A DNA stretch of 64,000 nt, taken from assembly GCF_022581195.2 (NCBI RefSeq), contig NC_061456.1, positions 11,472,501 to 11,536,500 on the forward strand. The letters run 5' to 3'. The notes below the pieces were generated by a model. The model searched no databases and was not told the DNA's origin. It was given only the letters and a program-made list of their open reading frames with translations. Below are positions 20,736-33,221 of the stretch, one piece after another. The stretch comes from Helicoverpa zea (taxonomy: Eukaryota > Arthropoda > Insecta > Lepidoptera > Noctuidae). Every line of letters begins with the position of its first letter. Within the stretch, counting starts at the first letter, position 1. The position numbers were made by a program, and so were the translations under genes.

Positions 20736-22825
20736 TGCTTCGCCTATAAAAGAAGTGAGATCTGAATAAGTACCAAGTTCCATACACATACCTCAGTTAA
20801 AAATAGTTACTTTTTACTAGATAAGGTAATCGGACTACAGCCTGAAAAAATAAAATGGCAACTTTTTATCCAGTTGCCGAAAGTAGCTCACAAAAGTAAC
20901 AGAATAGAGCAGCCAGTATATAAATAAAATATAAAAGTAAATAGACTCCAAACGGACTATTGCCAATTTTAATATTCCCTTTCATAGCCAAAACAAACGC
21001 TTAATAGAATTGACATTTAGGCACGAAAAGCAATCGTGATATTGGCAACGAAGAATAATACTAATAATGGCTGAAGCTGGGTCAAAGAAAATCATATTGA
21101 ACTGGGAACTTTGTAAGACGGAAACTTTCTTCAATATAACGAATTATTGGATCTCCGAAGACGAATAATCATATCGGACTTTCTCCGAATATATTTTTTC
21201 GGGTCCCAAAATTTTGTGTTCCGGTAAGATTTGATTTTTGTACAAATTGAATGATATGCTTTGTATGTAATCCTAACTTGTATTGAAAATTATTTGACCG
21301 TTCTTTTGTGACGTTTTCTCATGTGAATGCATACCCGGGTCATGTTCTAGGATATTAGTTTAATATGAGCGCTCATTTTTCAACGTCTGCTAGTTCCAGT
21401 GTTATTTTTGCGGTTGGTTAACTGTTGTAAAGGATCTTTTTTAATATTTTTTCTTTAGTATTATCTAGGAGAGAAGATTATTTTGTCACTAAGCGATGAT
21501 TAACTCTTACGTTGAATTCTGCCAATTAACTGTAACGATAACCGAACCATTTTCAATGGCCTTATCGAAAAATTTCACTAATGGGCGACAAGTATACGGC
21601 TGGTTTCGGTTTGGTTATTGTTAAAATTAAATGGAGCAACTCACCTTAAATGATGAAACCAAGCTGATATTTAAAGGAAACAATGCAATAAATGACTGGC
21701 CACATTAACAAAAAGTAAACAATGAAGGTAAATACTTAAATAACTTACACGATCATTTAAAACAGTAACTCACACGCACGCATAACTCGCACGTTCATAA
21801 TTAACTTCGAACGTTTGAAAGCAATAAATATACTGGGAGTCGAAATCTCGTTATGAGGGCCGAAACAACAGAATGTTGGGGCCTTAGAGTCAGCGAGAAA
21901 ATAGCGTAAACAATCAATTGAATATTTACCACAGTTTGTCTCGAAAACAGTACGAGAACTGTAGGGTTACGTAGTAAGTAAGGCAACTCTAAAACTTTTT
22001 GATTGAAATTAATATTTATCATTAAAATGGCTTATAACAAATGAGAATCGAAGACGCATTACTTTCAAGATACATTCAAGTTTTAATTTATATTAGTACT
22101 ATCGCTTTTAAAAGAAAACAAATACATTTTAATCCAATTACTGGCTGAATAAACATCACCCACCCTACACCTAATTACCAAACAAGTTTTAATCAACCGA
22201 ACTATTTGGAGCTCACCTCCGCACGAACACGCCGCTAACTTCGTGGTCCGACTCACAAAACAGCTGTATTTAATCAAATATTAACTGTAATTGTATTATG
22301 CTTGATTTATGTTCCTACAGTGCCCGTTGAAAAGTTAATCAACTAAAAGCCTTCTTTTACTTCCTAAATTAAGAAACGAGTTAATTTATGGCGAATTGAA
22401 CAAGTTCGCGTTTTTTTTTTTCGTTATATCTTAATTACGCTAGTTCGAATTCGAATTCTGAATTCAATTAGTGGATTCCATTTCGTGCCTGCTTTTTGTC
22501 TGGACTCGAGGTTGATTTATTAGAAAAAGTGGGGCCAATATTTAATTTGTATTTTTATCTGTTGCCGTTGAAAAAATAAATTGGATTGTTACTTCATAAC
22601 AATGAGAATGCTCGACTGTGAACAAAGCTATGTTTTTCGTAACAGATTCATAAAGAAACTCATTATGAAGTGCAAGCCAAACTTACGTCACATTTAACTC
22701 ACAACTTTTTCGTTGAAAAACATTTAAATTACGAGCTGTATGACCCAAATTTTTGGTCCGCAAACCTACTTACTAACAACCTCTTAAATGTAGTACTAAA
22801 ATAAAAATAAATTATTATCATTATT
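20736..22825. other. No gene seen; would be intron if the exon at 22832-22994 is real
   Basis: AT-rich unique DNA. I looked on the minus strand for a next coding exon that would follow the phase-1 donor at 22831 and recognised none. Confidence 0.4.
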
Positions 22826-22831
22826 GCTTAC

Positions 22832-22994
22832 CGGTTATCCAAAAGATGAACAGACAAAAACCGAGCCACAACGTCCCCATTTTCATGTAAACTGTCTCAT
22901 CACTAAACTGGTGACATCACAACACTTCCAAATTCAAATTATTTGCTCACATCAGACCGGCCGTGACGTCACAGCTTCCAGAATGTTCTAACAC
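22832..22994 (-). CDS. Candidate 5' coding exon with signal peptide (secreted or membrane protein)
   Basis: On the minus strand a polypyrimidine-rich acceptor (GTTCTTTGTTTCAG, AG at 22996-22995) precedes a 163-nt exon that ends at a good donor, GTAAGC, starting at 22831. The first 108 nt are leader. Coding starts at the ATG at 22886 and gives MKMGTLWLGFCLFIFWITG before the donor, leaving a phase-1 junction. That peptide has a basic N-terminus and a long hydrophobic core, as a signal peptide does. Short signal-peptide exons with phase-1 junctions and long introns are typical of insect cell-surface genes such as immunoglobulin-superfamily proteins, but the gene cannot be named. The leader holds three tiny upstream ORFs (ATGs at 22952, 22917 and 22900); the last ends in a TGA that overlaps the main ATG. 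A TGACGTCA word lies at 22964-22971. No neighbouring exon is recognised, so this remains a prediction. Confidence 0.5.
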
Positions 22995-23105
22995 CTGAAA
23001 CAAAGAACATAGATTTTAATTAACGGAGGGTTCGTTTGCGTAAATTACACGGAATATCTTTCGAATCCGGAACTATTTTGGATAAATATTTTAGAGTTAG
23101 CACAC
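22995..23105. other. Upstream side of the candidate exon
   Basis: Contains the acceptor tract (22995-23020); otherwise AT-rich with no frame. Confidence 0.35.
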
Positions 23106-23109
23106 TGTG

Positions 23110-23290
23110 AACTTTTAGTCGTCCGATTTTTTTTTTGGCTCGTAAATCAGTATGAAGATGAATTGAAGTATGATCAATACAAAGATCAGGTATTAAGTCG
23201 GTAACAAATCGACTGAAAATTAGATTTTAATCAAGATTTTTTTTATCATGGTTTCAACTGTCGGCCGACTGTTTAGTATACAGTGTGGCA
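23110..23290. repeat. Decayed MITE of the AGTCGG...CGGCCGACT group
   Basis: Left AACTTTTAGTCGTCCGAT near 23111 and right CAACTGTCGGCCGACTGTTT near 23259 enclose the CTCGTAAATCAGTATGAAGATG segment, the inverse of the ATACTGATTTATGAG part seen in the other copies. Confidence 0.45.
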
Positions 23291-23583
23291 CTCTTAAGGC
23301 CGTAAAATGTTTGTTCAAAATAGTTTATTAGTTATAAAAGGGGCCTTCAATGTTTATTTTATAACCGGGCAAGGTTGTGGGTTAGGCGGGATTCAGTTTA
23401 GTGCCCGAAGCGTTATTTACTGGTCAAAATTTGTGAGCATTAAACTCGGTGCAAAAACTTAATTTTTATATTTTATTGGGCATCTAGTTTTCTCAAAAAC
23501 ACTAGCAGCTTTTTATGTACGTGTTGTTTTCGTACGAGCATATGTATCTGTATACACATCCTACCGGTAGTGAAAGAATAGTA

Positions 23584-23692
23584 AGTGCACCTGTATCTGT
23601 GGAAATTCTTGTGCACTATAATATGTCATGCGCAGCTGCCTAATCTCCTTACGTGAGAACAGTCGTCATGACCATCGAGGCGTAAATCATTA
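23584..23692 (+). mobile_element. SINE 3' fragment
   Basis: The series GTGCACCTGTATCTGTG, TTGTGCACTATAATATGTCATGCGCAGCTGCCTAATCTCCTTA and GAGAACAGTCGTCATGACC is a diverged copy of the 3' half of the SINE at 17745-18101, in opposite orientation. The tRNA-like head is absent. Confidence 0.6.
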
Positions 23693-24299
23693 AGCACAAT
23701 TCAATAAACATGAAGATCAATGACATTAGTTTTTTTATCAATAACAAATTGTTTGTAACATGTCTCTATCAAAAGTATTACACTTGTGTTTTCAATATAT
23801 TTTCAATAGTGCTTATAAAAAATATCATCAAAATATATTTCAGTCTATAAACAACCCTCAAGTGCTCAGTTCCACGAAATTAAGTCTGAACTACCCATTA
23901 GCCGCTCAATAAAGATATTTTTTCTCTCCCAGCAGAATCTAGTGGTGATTAGTAGTAGTTCACATAGTCTTATGGAAATTCTAAAGACTGAATTACATCG
24001 TTAAACCGCTTTATGTTTGAAATACATTAACGTTTCAGTAAGAAAAACTGTTGGGTGCATTTTTGTGCGATATGAATGCTCCTTAGTGCTGTTTTCTAAA
24101 TAGTATGCATGCAAGTGTTTAGAAACTTGTGGTATTGCATTTCCTTAAACATTAATTTGTATTTACATGGACAGGACATTTTGTAAGTAGGTCATTTGTA
24201 TTATTTTTTGTTAATATAAATGATCTGAAAATATTCCTATGGCCTCCAATATCTCTAAAAGTCAAACAATAAAACAATTTACAGATTGATAAATTGATC

Positions 24300-24365
24300 G
24301 GCACAGCTACGTACTACGTAGACTAGCCGTAGACTAGACGACTACGCTGCTACGGCGTAGCCACT
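24300..24365. repeat. Short tangled direct and inverted repeats (CTACG/CGTAG words)
   Basis: CTACGTACTACGTAGACTAG and CCGTAGACTAGACGACTACG contain repeated GTAGACTAG and inverted CTACG/CGTAG words in about 65 bp. It may be part of an old mobile element; I cannot find its ends. Confidence 0.4.
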
Positions 24366-27340
24366 GTATGTAAATGTCAATATGTGTCTCAAAGTGAAGT
24401 AGACGGAAGGAGCAATTTCGTCAAACCAATATTTTGGTCCTCCCATCCTACTACCTTAATTGGGTATAGGCTTTGGAAATTGACCCGGGAGACTGCAACC
24501 ATTAAAGGTTGCATTAATATGTAGCTTCACTTACGAAATCAAAATTGAACGCACTAGTCGTCACAGCAGCAAAGCGTATTTAGTATTTCATAAATATATT
24601 TTAAGTTAGACGTCTATGAAAGTCTAGTTTAAAAATAGATATTAGTACCTTAATGTCTTAAATTAAATGAAGTTTTCATGGTGTTCCTTTTGCCTTCAAA
24701 AGACCCATCGAAAACCCCATTGAAATACTGAAGTTTAATCTCATTTACGAAGTAAGGCTGATATCCAAAAATTAAACTGTTTTACACAATTAACAACTTT
24801 CGATAAGTGAAATTAATATTGACTTGAAAATTAAGTTATTATTAACGTTAAGTAATTAAATCGTTTATTACGCATCTTATTTTCACTCTGTTGAAGTTTC
24901 CAGATTTATCTATGAGAAGGTTTAATAATATTGAAAGCTGCTTTGAGGGGACTTAAAATTTATTTGTGTCAAGATCTGCACTGCTATGTTTTAAATGAAG
25001 GTTATAATTTCTTATTATGAAAGTCGGTGTTTATTTGTATATGTATTTGCTTGAACAGACTGATCTTCTGGTGTGACCTGAAAAAATATTTCAGTGTTAG
25101 GTAGATCATTCATCGGGTTTAAAGTAAATTTCCGTGAAACCACTGGCAGAACCTAGTTAATTATATGCATGTAGTATAGAATATGGTAGAAATACTGCAA
25201 TCAGTATTACATTTTATTAGTGTGACTAATTGTAGGCCGAGACTATTTTTAATTCAGATTAACATGCAAAGAGTTACACTCCTAGCTATATACCTAACTT
25301 TATCTAGGAAGAAAATTCCCTCAAGATTCGATAAACCCGAGAGAAACAACTTAAGTATACCTACATAAATACCGGAACACTTTTCTCATAATTTCATATT
25401 AAAATCAGTAAAATGTTTGAACATCGCGCGACGTAATTCGGCAGCCTTGTACGAACATAAATGATTGATCACCGCCCAGAGCGAGTGATAAAAAATGTAC
25501 CCCCACTAACATACCGAGTTGCCGACGAGACCTTAGAGTATTGAAGGAAATGCTATCAATTTAATAGCGGCTGATGTAATCGATGGTTTTTTGGAATTCT
25601 AAAGAGTGTTTTGGTTAGATTTTTTATTAAAAACTCTAGGCCGATAGTTGGCACGATGGTTGCAGTTAATGTTGAAGGTATTTAATTACAATAAAACTAT
25701 TAAGTCTGTTTGATATCGAGCAGAAACCTTGTCGTTTTGACATTCGCACTACCAGTCATCTCCATACTGAATTTTGAGTTCTACCAAGCTATCTGCCAAT
25801 AAAAAATTTGCAGTGCCTCTCTTATCATATAAGTTGTGACACGAAATTAATCCACGCAGAACCACCACTAACTAAGACAAGAATCAAGATACTACAATTC
25901 TCACAATAACCCTAACATCCCATTGTCATCACTCAATAAAGATAATAAGCACTAAAACGCCCCATCTCACCTTGAACATAAAACGTATTGTCTACCTCCA
26001 AATCGGCCGCTCAACTGGTACACAACTAGTATTTACGACCTTCGATCTACATTCAAGCAAAAGCGATCTACCGAAGCATAATGTAGCCAGTAGCGGCCAC
26101 TCCACAAAGAATCCTGCGACTCGAACTGACGACAATAAACCAACCGATATTGAGTCCACACAATACCCGGGTCGGGCATAAAAACCGGGTATAAACCGGT
26201 CATAATGCCCGGGAAAGTTAATTAAATAGGTCCGTTAGCTGGCACGACATTTTTCAATCGTTCGTTGAGTGATGCCTGAATGCTGGATTGTGGACCTTTG
26301 CGGTTTCTTCTGATAATTGGGTGGGGTTGGGACCATTTTTATTTGATATGTTTTAAGTCGTCCGTATGAATGCACTGTTAGCAATAAGCGAGATTTCTTT
26401 CTGAAAAAGTGGGTCAGTTTCATATCCACTGAGAACTGCTTCAAGATGGTATTTAACGGTTTCCGATCTATGTACAAATCAATAAAAATCTAAACCTATT
26501 AAGTTCTCATATTATAAAACCGCCAAAAGAAATCAAGGGACTTGGCATAGCTAATTAAACAAGGCCTTACACGGGTATATACAAATATCTTAACACCCTA
26601 AAAAATCTTTCTAAGAAAATAATCCCAATACAAGGAAAAAACAACAAACAAATCAACTTTAAACTTTTCTCAGAAACGGCTGTGTAATTAAAATGCTTTC
26701 GATTCTCATAGCCCGGGTCTTACTCATCGAAAGTATGAGACCAATTATGCCTTTTTATATAACTCCAACTTTATTGAGTAGATTAAAAGCCTTGGAGCGA
26801 ACTCGCTTGACCAGACACGAACATCGACGTTTAAATAACAGTATTATAGTACTCTTGTTTTACAGTTCCTTGTTTTTTATCGTTGTTCATTTGTTTGTGA
26901 AGTGTTTATAAGCTTATTTTGGTTAATCAATCAGTATGCTTCTATCACTTTCGATTCGTGTCATGTACAGCAAGGGGAACCAACATAAAAATCTTCTAGT
27001 AGCTACATCAAAAACCTCATAAGTTATTAGTCGTATCTAGGATGGTCAGTTCTCAAAAATCTTTTGAGGATTATTGCACTATAATAAATAATAAACCGTG
27101 GTGATTTTCATCTCCATAACTATCTCTAAGGAAAAGTTACATCATCGTTCTGTCAGAATAAATAAGGGCCAATAATCCTGCTTTACTAACTCTTCTACTT
27201 ACTAAAAGCGCATTTCCAAAAATGCACTCTCAAGACCTTTTAACGTGTTCCCTTCAAAGCTTTGATGCGACTTCATTTACTGGTTGCTTAACTAAGCTAA
27301 ATTGGTACAGAGTACCCCTCTATGTTTCATAGACCTGAGG
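24366..27340. other. No gene seen; unique AT-rich DNA with a GC knot at 26160-26215
   Basis: Open frames near 25183, 25972, 26235 and 26693 have no recognisable domain. At 26160-26215 CCCGGG occurs twice with GGGCAT/ATGCCC words between, a small inverted arrangement of unknown meaning. A decayed AGTCGG-type repeat may lie near 25630-25800. Confidence 0.4.
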
Positions 27341-27636
27341 CACGGAGTAAGGAAAGATGTGGAGATGCTATAATGTAGGTAGGTCAAGCACCTTCTTCGC
27401 GGTCAAATTCGTACGGTGGGCATGACCAAAACTATCAGTTACGAGTGAACTGAAGAGGCATTCACGTTCTTTGAGGCATTTGTCAACGATTTTTGGTATA
27501 ACAAAACATGGTCAGATCCAAAGAAGACGTATTAAAGCAAAAACAGCACCGTTCCTCGGTCACCCGCATTTTGGAGCGCTTCTTTCTTAAGCGATTTTCC
27601 ACTATGGCACCTCCGCTAGTCATTTTGTTCTCCGTA
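27341..27636. mobile_element. hAT-type MITE, copy 2 of 3 (296 bp)
   Basis: The ends CACGGAGTAAGGAAAG and TTTTGTTCTCCGTA form an imperfect inverted repeat. The flanks ACCTGAGG (27333-27340) and ACCTGAGT (27637-27644) match 7 of 8, an 8-bp hAT-like target duplication. The interior shares AAGGAAAGATG, GTAGGTAGGTCAAGC, TTCGTACGGTGGGCATGACC and CACCCGCATTTTGG with the other copies. Confidence 0.85.
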
Positions 27637-27644
27637 ACCTGAGT

Positions 27645-29030
27645 AGATTGGTCATGATGTCGCACCTCTATTGACCAACTCTTCTGGACTTCATTACGTC
27701 TTGCTCTTTTGAATCTTTTTAAAAAGGCTGTACTTCATTTAGAGGGTAGTTTGAGGGCGGGGTTTTAATTAAAAAGCTGTCCTGTTGCTTGCGTGGTGAA
27801 TCTCTGAAATTAGTGTTTGAGTTTACCTCGTCTACAAATACATAGAGTAACTTTATAACAATATCCAGTAGGTAAACAATTGGTAGTAAAACTGAAGTTT
27901 TTAAGAGTGATAGAAGCTGGAATTCATGACTGACGAGTTGGTTTAAAGATCTATGAAGTTAAAATTAACTTATAACTGCTATTTGATTTAATTATCGGAC
28001 ATTTCTTATATGCTAGTATTAGGATATAAAAACAAAATTTCTTAGTTTGGTAACAACTCTCTAAATTAGTAGGCCAACCATGAAGTTTTAAAATAACCTA
28101 GACATTATTGAGGTACTTAAACCACCTATTGAATACCCGATAGCAGTAACCAACATAGTTTCACTGGACATCCAAACAATGTATTGCCTTTAAAACACGC
28201 GATCGTAAGTAGCACTTTAGAGTTTTACTGCTGAATTTATCGTCGCAGGAATCAGTATTAACTGTGACCGTATACTACTAGCACTATCACTATATACTAG
28301 GTATCTTCTAAGTTATCCGCCTCTGTTTGTCTGTTTGATATAAACTCAAAATCGACTACACGGATTTTTATGCGGATATTACGAATGGATAGATTCACGT
28401 GGAAGGATTAGTACCAGAAGAAGTCTAGGATTCAAAATAATTGTTCAATTACTAAAATGTCTAACACAAGCCCGCAAGTTCAAATCCAGCGCGTAAGTAT
28501 AAGATTACCAAGGCGTATTCAGCCAGACCATAACACGATACCAGAGGGTATCATATTACTTAGATTAGTTGAAATTGTGAGATATACAGCCAGTATTTAA
28601 TGCCAGTTCAACTGCATTTGATCTGACTAGAAGTCGTATCGAAAAGAAAAAGAAAAAAGCTAATGTTTTTACTACTAACAAACAAACACACTCTACTGCA
28701 GTATAAAATAGGTATAAATTGTAGTTGGAGTGTCTTATTAACACCGATAAAAAGATTTTCCCAAATTAATGTTTTTGTCTTTTTCATAAGACATCACAAG
28801 GTCCACATGTTCGTGGAAACCTCGACTATTGTTAGAGATAAGTAAATATAGGTAAAAGACAAAGAAAACAGTCAAATATTATGTCTTCTTAACTTTCCGC
28901 TTACTGAAGATAGGCGCATCACACACTACCACGCACCATGCCATCCATGACGTGTTTCAAAATGTCGTCAACATGACGAAAGAAATCATAACATAAAATA
29001 ATACATAGGTGCTGATTATTGCTAATGAAA
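27645..29030. other. No gene seen; one possible Helitron trace
   Basis: Mostly unique AT-rich DNA. Around 28310-28400 the CCTCTGTTTGTCTGTTTGAT and ACTCAAAATCGACTACACGG words resemble the middle of the Helitron at 11807-12006, without ends. Confidence 0.4.
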
Positions 29031-29034
29031 TCTC

Positions 29035-29125
29035 TTCCAGCAAAGCCGTAGTAGGAGAGTCATCAAATGAGACGACCTTATAAAGGTCGCCGGAAGACGC
29101 TGGATGCAGGTCGCCTCCAACATAT
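29035..29125 (+). pseudogene. Relic of a LINE ORF2 C-terminus
   Basis: Reading GACGACCTTATAAAGGTCGC onward gives DDLIKVAGRRWMQVA, the familiar ...DD(I/L)..VAG..WMQ.A motif near the end of lepidopteran non-LTR ORF2 proteins. It is a fragment with an upstream in-frame stop and no tail. Confidence 0.5.
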
Positions 29126-30200
29126 TGTAATACGCATCTAAAATTATTATTTTAAATTGATAAATACTTTTACAGAAAAAACGGAGCCCCGTCATGTTAC
29201 TATTTGTAGTCTGTGATCCTCTACTAAACAGTTCTTCGAAAACACCCGAAGTCAAAAGAAAAGAACCAGAAAAGTAAGTGTTCTCAGTATCAAATACTGT
29301 ACAGCTTAACATTGTTTCGTAAGAGGTAAGGAGAAATTCAAAATGTCAGCTTCTTGGAAAAAATAATTTCGGCTGTTCACATTTTCATTTCATTAACACA
29401 AGAGTTCAAAAGACAAGAAAACTGACATTTATATTGTCGGAGACATTGAGCCTCAGACGAGTATGTAGTATGTACAGCTTGCCCACATAATAATCCAGTC
29501 AGAACATATCACAAACCAATATCAAGAACTCTTACAAAATAAACACATAGGATAAAAGCAATCACAGCTCAAACTATCGAATCAATCTAACCTTTAATAC
29601 TATTTTGCCATTCTACACATCCGTGCCAAAAAACCGCCCACAGCCAAATTGTTAGGAAAACCATATCTCACCGCGCGAACTATCGGCCGATCTGTACCAA
29701 CCATATTGAAGCCTGTACGCGTAAAATCCACAAATATTTTACTTTCCCATTCAACACTTTTCCGCTGTTTCCTTAGAAGTTTTCTCTTTATATAATTTGA
29801 TATCTGATTCTCCGCGGGCAAGGCCAAAGGTCCTTTACATTACGTAAAGCCACGCACACTGGTAATAGTATTTGGTGTTTCTTATATTTATATGTTAGTG
29901 TGGACGTGACAGACTTCCAAATGGTATCTTAAGCACAATTGAGCCGATTTTTCTGACACAATACCACGAATAAAGACTTTAAGAAATGCGTATAGATATT
30001 TTCGTTGGTTTGATTGCTCATCCCAAGGCGTCACTTGAATGTATAGACGTATCTACTTATCTTAAAAGTTCGACAATCTGGGAGAGATTTTAATAAAGCA
30101 GTACGAAAATTTCGCAGCAATATTCCCGCAGTAAATGAAACACGATTGCACACTACACTTCATTACAAAAGAACAATATACATGTATAAAAATAAAACAG
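29126..30200. other. No gene seen
   Basis: A minus-strand open frame at 29600-29827 opens with TTG rather than ATG and has no domain I recognise. Confidence 0.35.
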
Positions 30201-30204
30201 CGAA

Positions 30205-30390
30205 AATTGTTCCCAGACGTCAGCGGCGGACAATCGGACGGGGCGTTATCGCGGCGAAATTCGCACAAAATTCTCGCCTCAATTCGCTGTTTTCCGCCTT
30301 CTATGTGTATAATTCGGCCTGCACCTGCGAGCTGAGCGCTCCAGGCTACGCGATTGCCACTGACACTATCTACCTGTGTTCAGTTTAAAT
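30205..30390. promoter_or_regulatory. GC- and CpG-rich island, candidate promoter or first exon
   Basis: For about 180 bp the sequence is rich in CpG (AGACGTCAGCGGCGGACAAT, TTATCGCGGCGAAATTCGC, CTGAGCGCTCCAGGCTACGC) in otherwise AT-rich DNA, with no terminal repeats that would mark a MITE. An arthropod-initiator-like TTCAGTTTA lies near 30380. It is about 7.3 kb upstream of the candidate minus-strand exon at 22832-22994, a plausible promoter distance. Open frames on both strands have no domain. Confidence 0.3.
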
Positions 30391-30681
30391 GCACCACCCG
30401 AATTGTTCTTGATTCTTTTGTATATATTTTTATTTTGTGTGACGTTAATGTGGCCGCAAGTGTACGCTGTACGTTAAAAATTACGTACTTGGTAGTTTTT
30501 TTTAAACGATAAGTAGAAACCTCTTACTCAAAGAGTAAAGTAATATATAGGGAAAAGAGAGCCCACTCACGTGTTATTCTTGCAACCCAATTTGACAATG
30601 CGCCATCTTTCTCTAAATTGGCCCCGAACTACCTACATAGCTATAGCTATAAAAATATTATAATTATGCATCATATTCATA
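30391..30681. other. No gene seen
   Basis: AT-rich, no repeats with defined ends. Confidence 0.4.
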
Positions 30682-30771
30682 ACATTTTCTATTAGGGTAA
30701 GTAGCACCGTATAACTATAACATTGGTTATCGTTATAGTTACATGGTGCTACTTACCCTAATAGAAAATGT
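30682..30771. repeat. 90-bp foldback: two 40-bp arms around a 10-bp loop
   Basis: Arm 30682-30721 pairs with 30732-30771 at 38 of 40 positions; it begins ACATTTTCTATTAGGGTAAG. The only differences lie near the inner GTAGCACC/GGTGCTAC part. It could be a tiny MITE whose arms are almost the whole element, or a transcribed hairpin. No target duplication is visible. Confidence 0.85.
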
Positions 30772-33155
30772 CATCGTTAATATAGTAAAAGGTCGAAGGA
30801 AAACAAATAATTATTATATATTACTTTTTATTTACGCGTGTATGCGGAATGCAAAAAACCGCCATATTGATATTATTATGATCGGTTTTGTTAAGTTACT
30901 TGGAATACTAACACCAGGTCTTTTAGATGAAATTTGATATTTGTGCTTTTTTAAACCGTATTTAATTTATTCGCCTATTTTATCTTTTTTTAAAGTGTCT
31001 AATATTTTCCTCATACTTTTCTCTAATTAATATTGCATAAATAATTTTATATTAACAAACAAAATCGATTATAGTGTAGTGCCATCTGTTGGTAATTTAA
31101 GGTATATTTTAGATAGTAAATAGTTTCCGGGCCAAATAAAAGGTGGCGACTCTTCGTTTACTTAGCTGTCAAAATGTACGGAGTGTCCCCCCCCTGCTCT
31201 TACTCTTCAGGGATTGGAGTTCAAAGAAAATTTATGTCATATGTGTGCCAGTTTGCCAAATAGGTTACTGTGCTTTATGCAATACGATGGGCTAAAATTT
31301 ACATAATGTACGGTTGAGTTGTTTTTGTCCATTATATTGAACGTTTGTTTTCTACAGTGCAGTGACTGTATGGTATGTACCGTTGAAGAGACAATATCTA
31401 AACTTGAATATAGTTGACTGTCAAAAGTGCAAGATAAAACACAATATTTCATCTTTATCACCCGATTCTATAATTTTAAAGTGAGTTCCCTTCCATCCCT
31501 TAACGGTCTCAATAAATCAAAACTACACAGCTCGTGTATTTTATTAGGGGGCCATTTGAAACAAATAATACGTCACTTGTACGCGATAACACGGTACCTG
31601 GCCCGATTCAGAAGATCGCATCTGAAATTGCCAGAAAGATTTATGGTCCATTGTTTGTGCCGTGTTTTGATTTGTTTCTATGTCGTAAATTCATGAATGG
31701 GTAAAATTGGCCCGACATTTTCCTAAAGATAAGTTTGTGAGACTCTGATTTGGTGATTGATTGTGTATGTTTCTTTTACTTTGTTCGCGGGTTCCGCAAG
31801 TGATTGTATTGGCATATTGGGAATGTAGTTCTGTGGATTGAGTTATTGTATGTAATCTTGTTTCGGGTTAAATGTTATTTAGTACGCAGTGAAGTTGGTT
31901 AGGTATATCGTAAGGTAAAATGACTGTTTATATGTTGTCTATTCAAGATCAAGTTAATTTAATCAAAAGTTGCTATCGAGGACCAGTATTTTTTTCTGAT
32001 TGTCATTTAACATCTTTTCCCATCATCTTAAGCAAGTATCCTGTGCGTTTGAAATTTTGTGAAACGCTTAGGCAACGACACCAAAAAATACTTCACGGTA
32101 TAAGTTCCACACAGATACCTGTATTATAAATTATCTTCTATCTAACCAAAACAGTCTCAGGTGACTAAGTTCAAGCTAGATTAAGATCTAGATTAAAAGG
32201 ATTACTTATTACCCGACCCTAAACTTAGCACATACATAAGGAAGCAAACATCCTAAGCTACACAAAATAAACTTGAAACTGGGGATTATAAACAAGACTT
32301 CTTGAGACGACGCGAAGTCAGGAGCTCGGCGCCGACTGTCTTCGTAGAAAATGTTGTAAAATGAAATATGGACGGCACTACTTGTGAATTTACTGAGTTA
32401 TTGTAGACTGAGATTTCTTTTTTTATTATGTATTGTTGATGGAGGCCTTATGCTGCATGCTCACGACAAATTTCTTGTAGGACAGATAATCGGACCAATT
32501 TTACCGATTTTTCTGACTAGGATTTTCTAACCGACTATTATAGGACGTGTGCGTTATAGCAATGAGAATGTTTTATTTTACTCCTACGAAAAATCTGTCA
32601 CCGATTTATTGGACGTGCATGCGGCTTTAGGTGGGGACTTCTGTGGAATTAGGAGATATGGCATGTCATTTTAATTTGAGAAAAAAGTAACAGCTATCGC
32701 AATCAATAAGAATAGCATTAATAAAGGTGTAAAAATAAAAAAAATCAAGACACAAAAATAACTATAGCTATACGTAAAACCACTCCAAAAACAACCACAA
32801 AATACCTGCACAATATGAAATTAAAATCTTTTGTAAATAAAACTCGCGATCCAAAGCTGCTACATTTTTAAGCTGGTCTATTGATGAAACTATGAATTGA
32901 ATGACTGACAGTCAAAACCATCAAGCCTGTAATATTTTAAATAAATTCGCGGAAAAAATGTGCTGGAATTTCCCTTTTATTCAATTTTTAACTTTTATTC
33001 AATTTATTTTCATAACAAATAAACGAGTATTGTCAATAAAACAAATATATACCTATCATGAATAAATGGGTATAAAGCAGTATCTATTCCGGTCATCCTG
33101 TAGATGGGAAGCCAAATTCAGTGTTAGAAATTCGATTTATCGAGAAAGCTTAAGG
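30772..33155. other. No gene seen; mostly unique DNA
   Basis: Open frames near 31237-31696 and 31920-32129 have no recognisable domain. A GTGCCATCTGTTGG word (31080) belongs to a common lepidopteran repeat type. Around 32490-32620 there may be a decayed AATCGGACC/CCGACTATTATAGGAC MITE. Confidence 0.4.
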
Positions 33156-33159
33156 CTAC

Positions 33160-33221
33160 TATTTACCCGGGTGTACGGATTAGCTCCCAAGAAACGCGAT
33201 GAGACTGCTAGGTGAAACTAG
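33160..33221 (+). mobile_element. Decayed Helitron 3' end
   Basis: CCCGGGTGTACGGATTAGCTCCCAAG... then GAGACTGCTAGGTGAAACTAG matches the order of the 3' end of the Helitron at 11807-12006. CTAG at 33218-33221 is followed by T. Confidence 0.5.

Noticed and set aside
29600..29827. 75-codon minus-strand protein
   Set aside because: It starts with TTG and has no recognisable motif or splice context.
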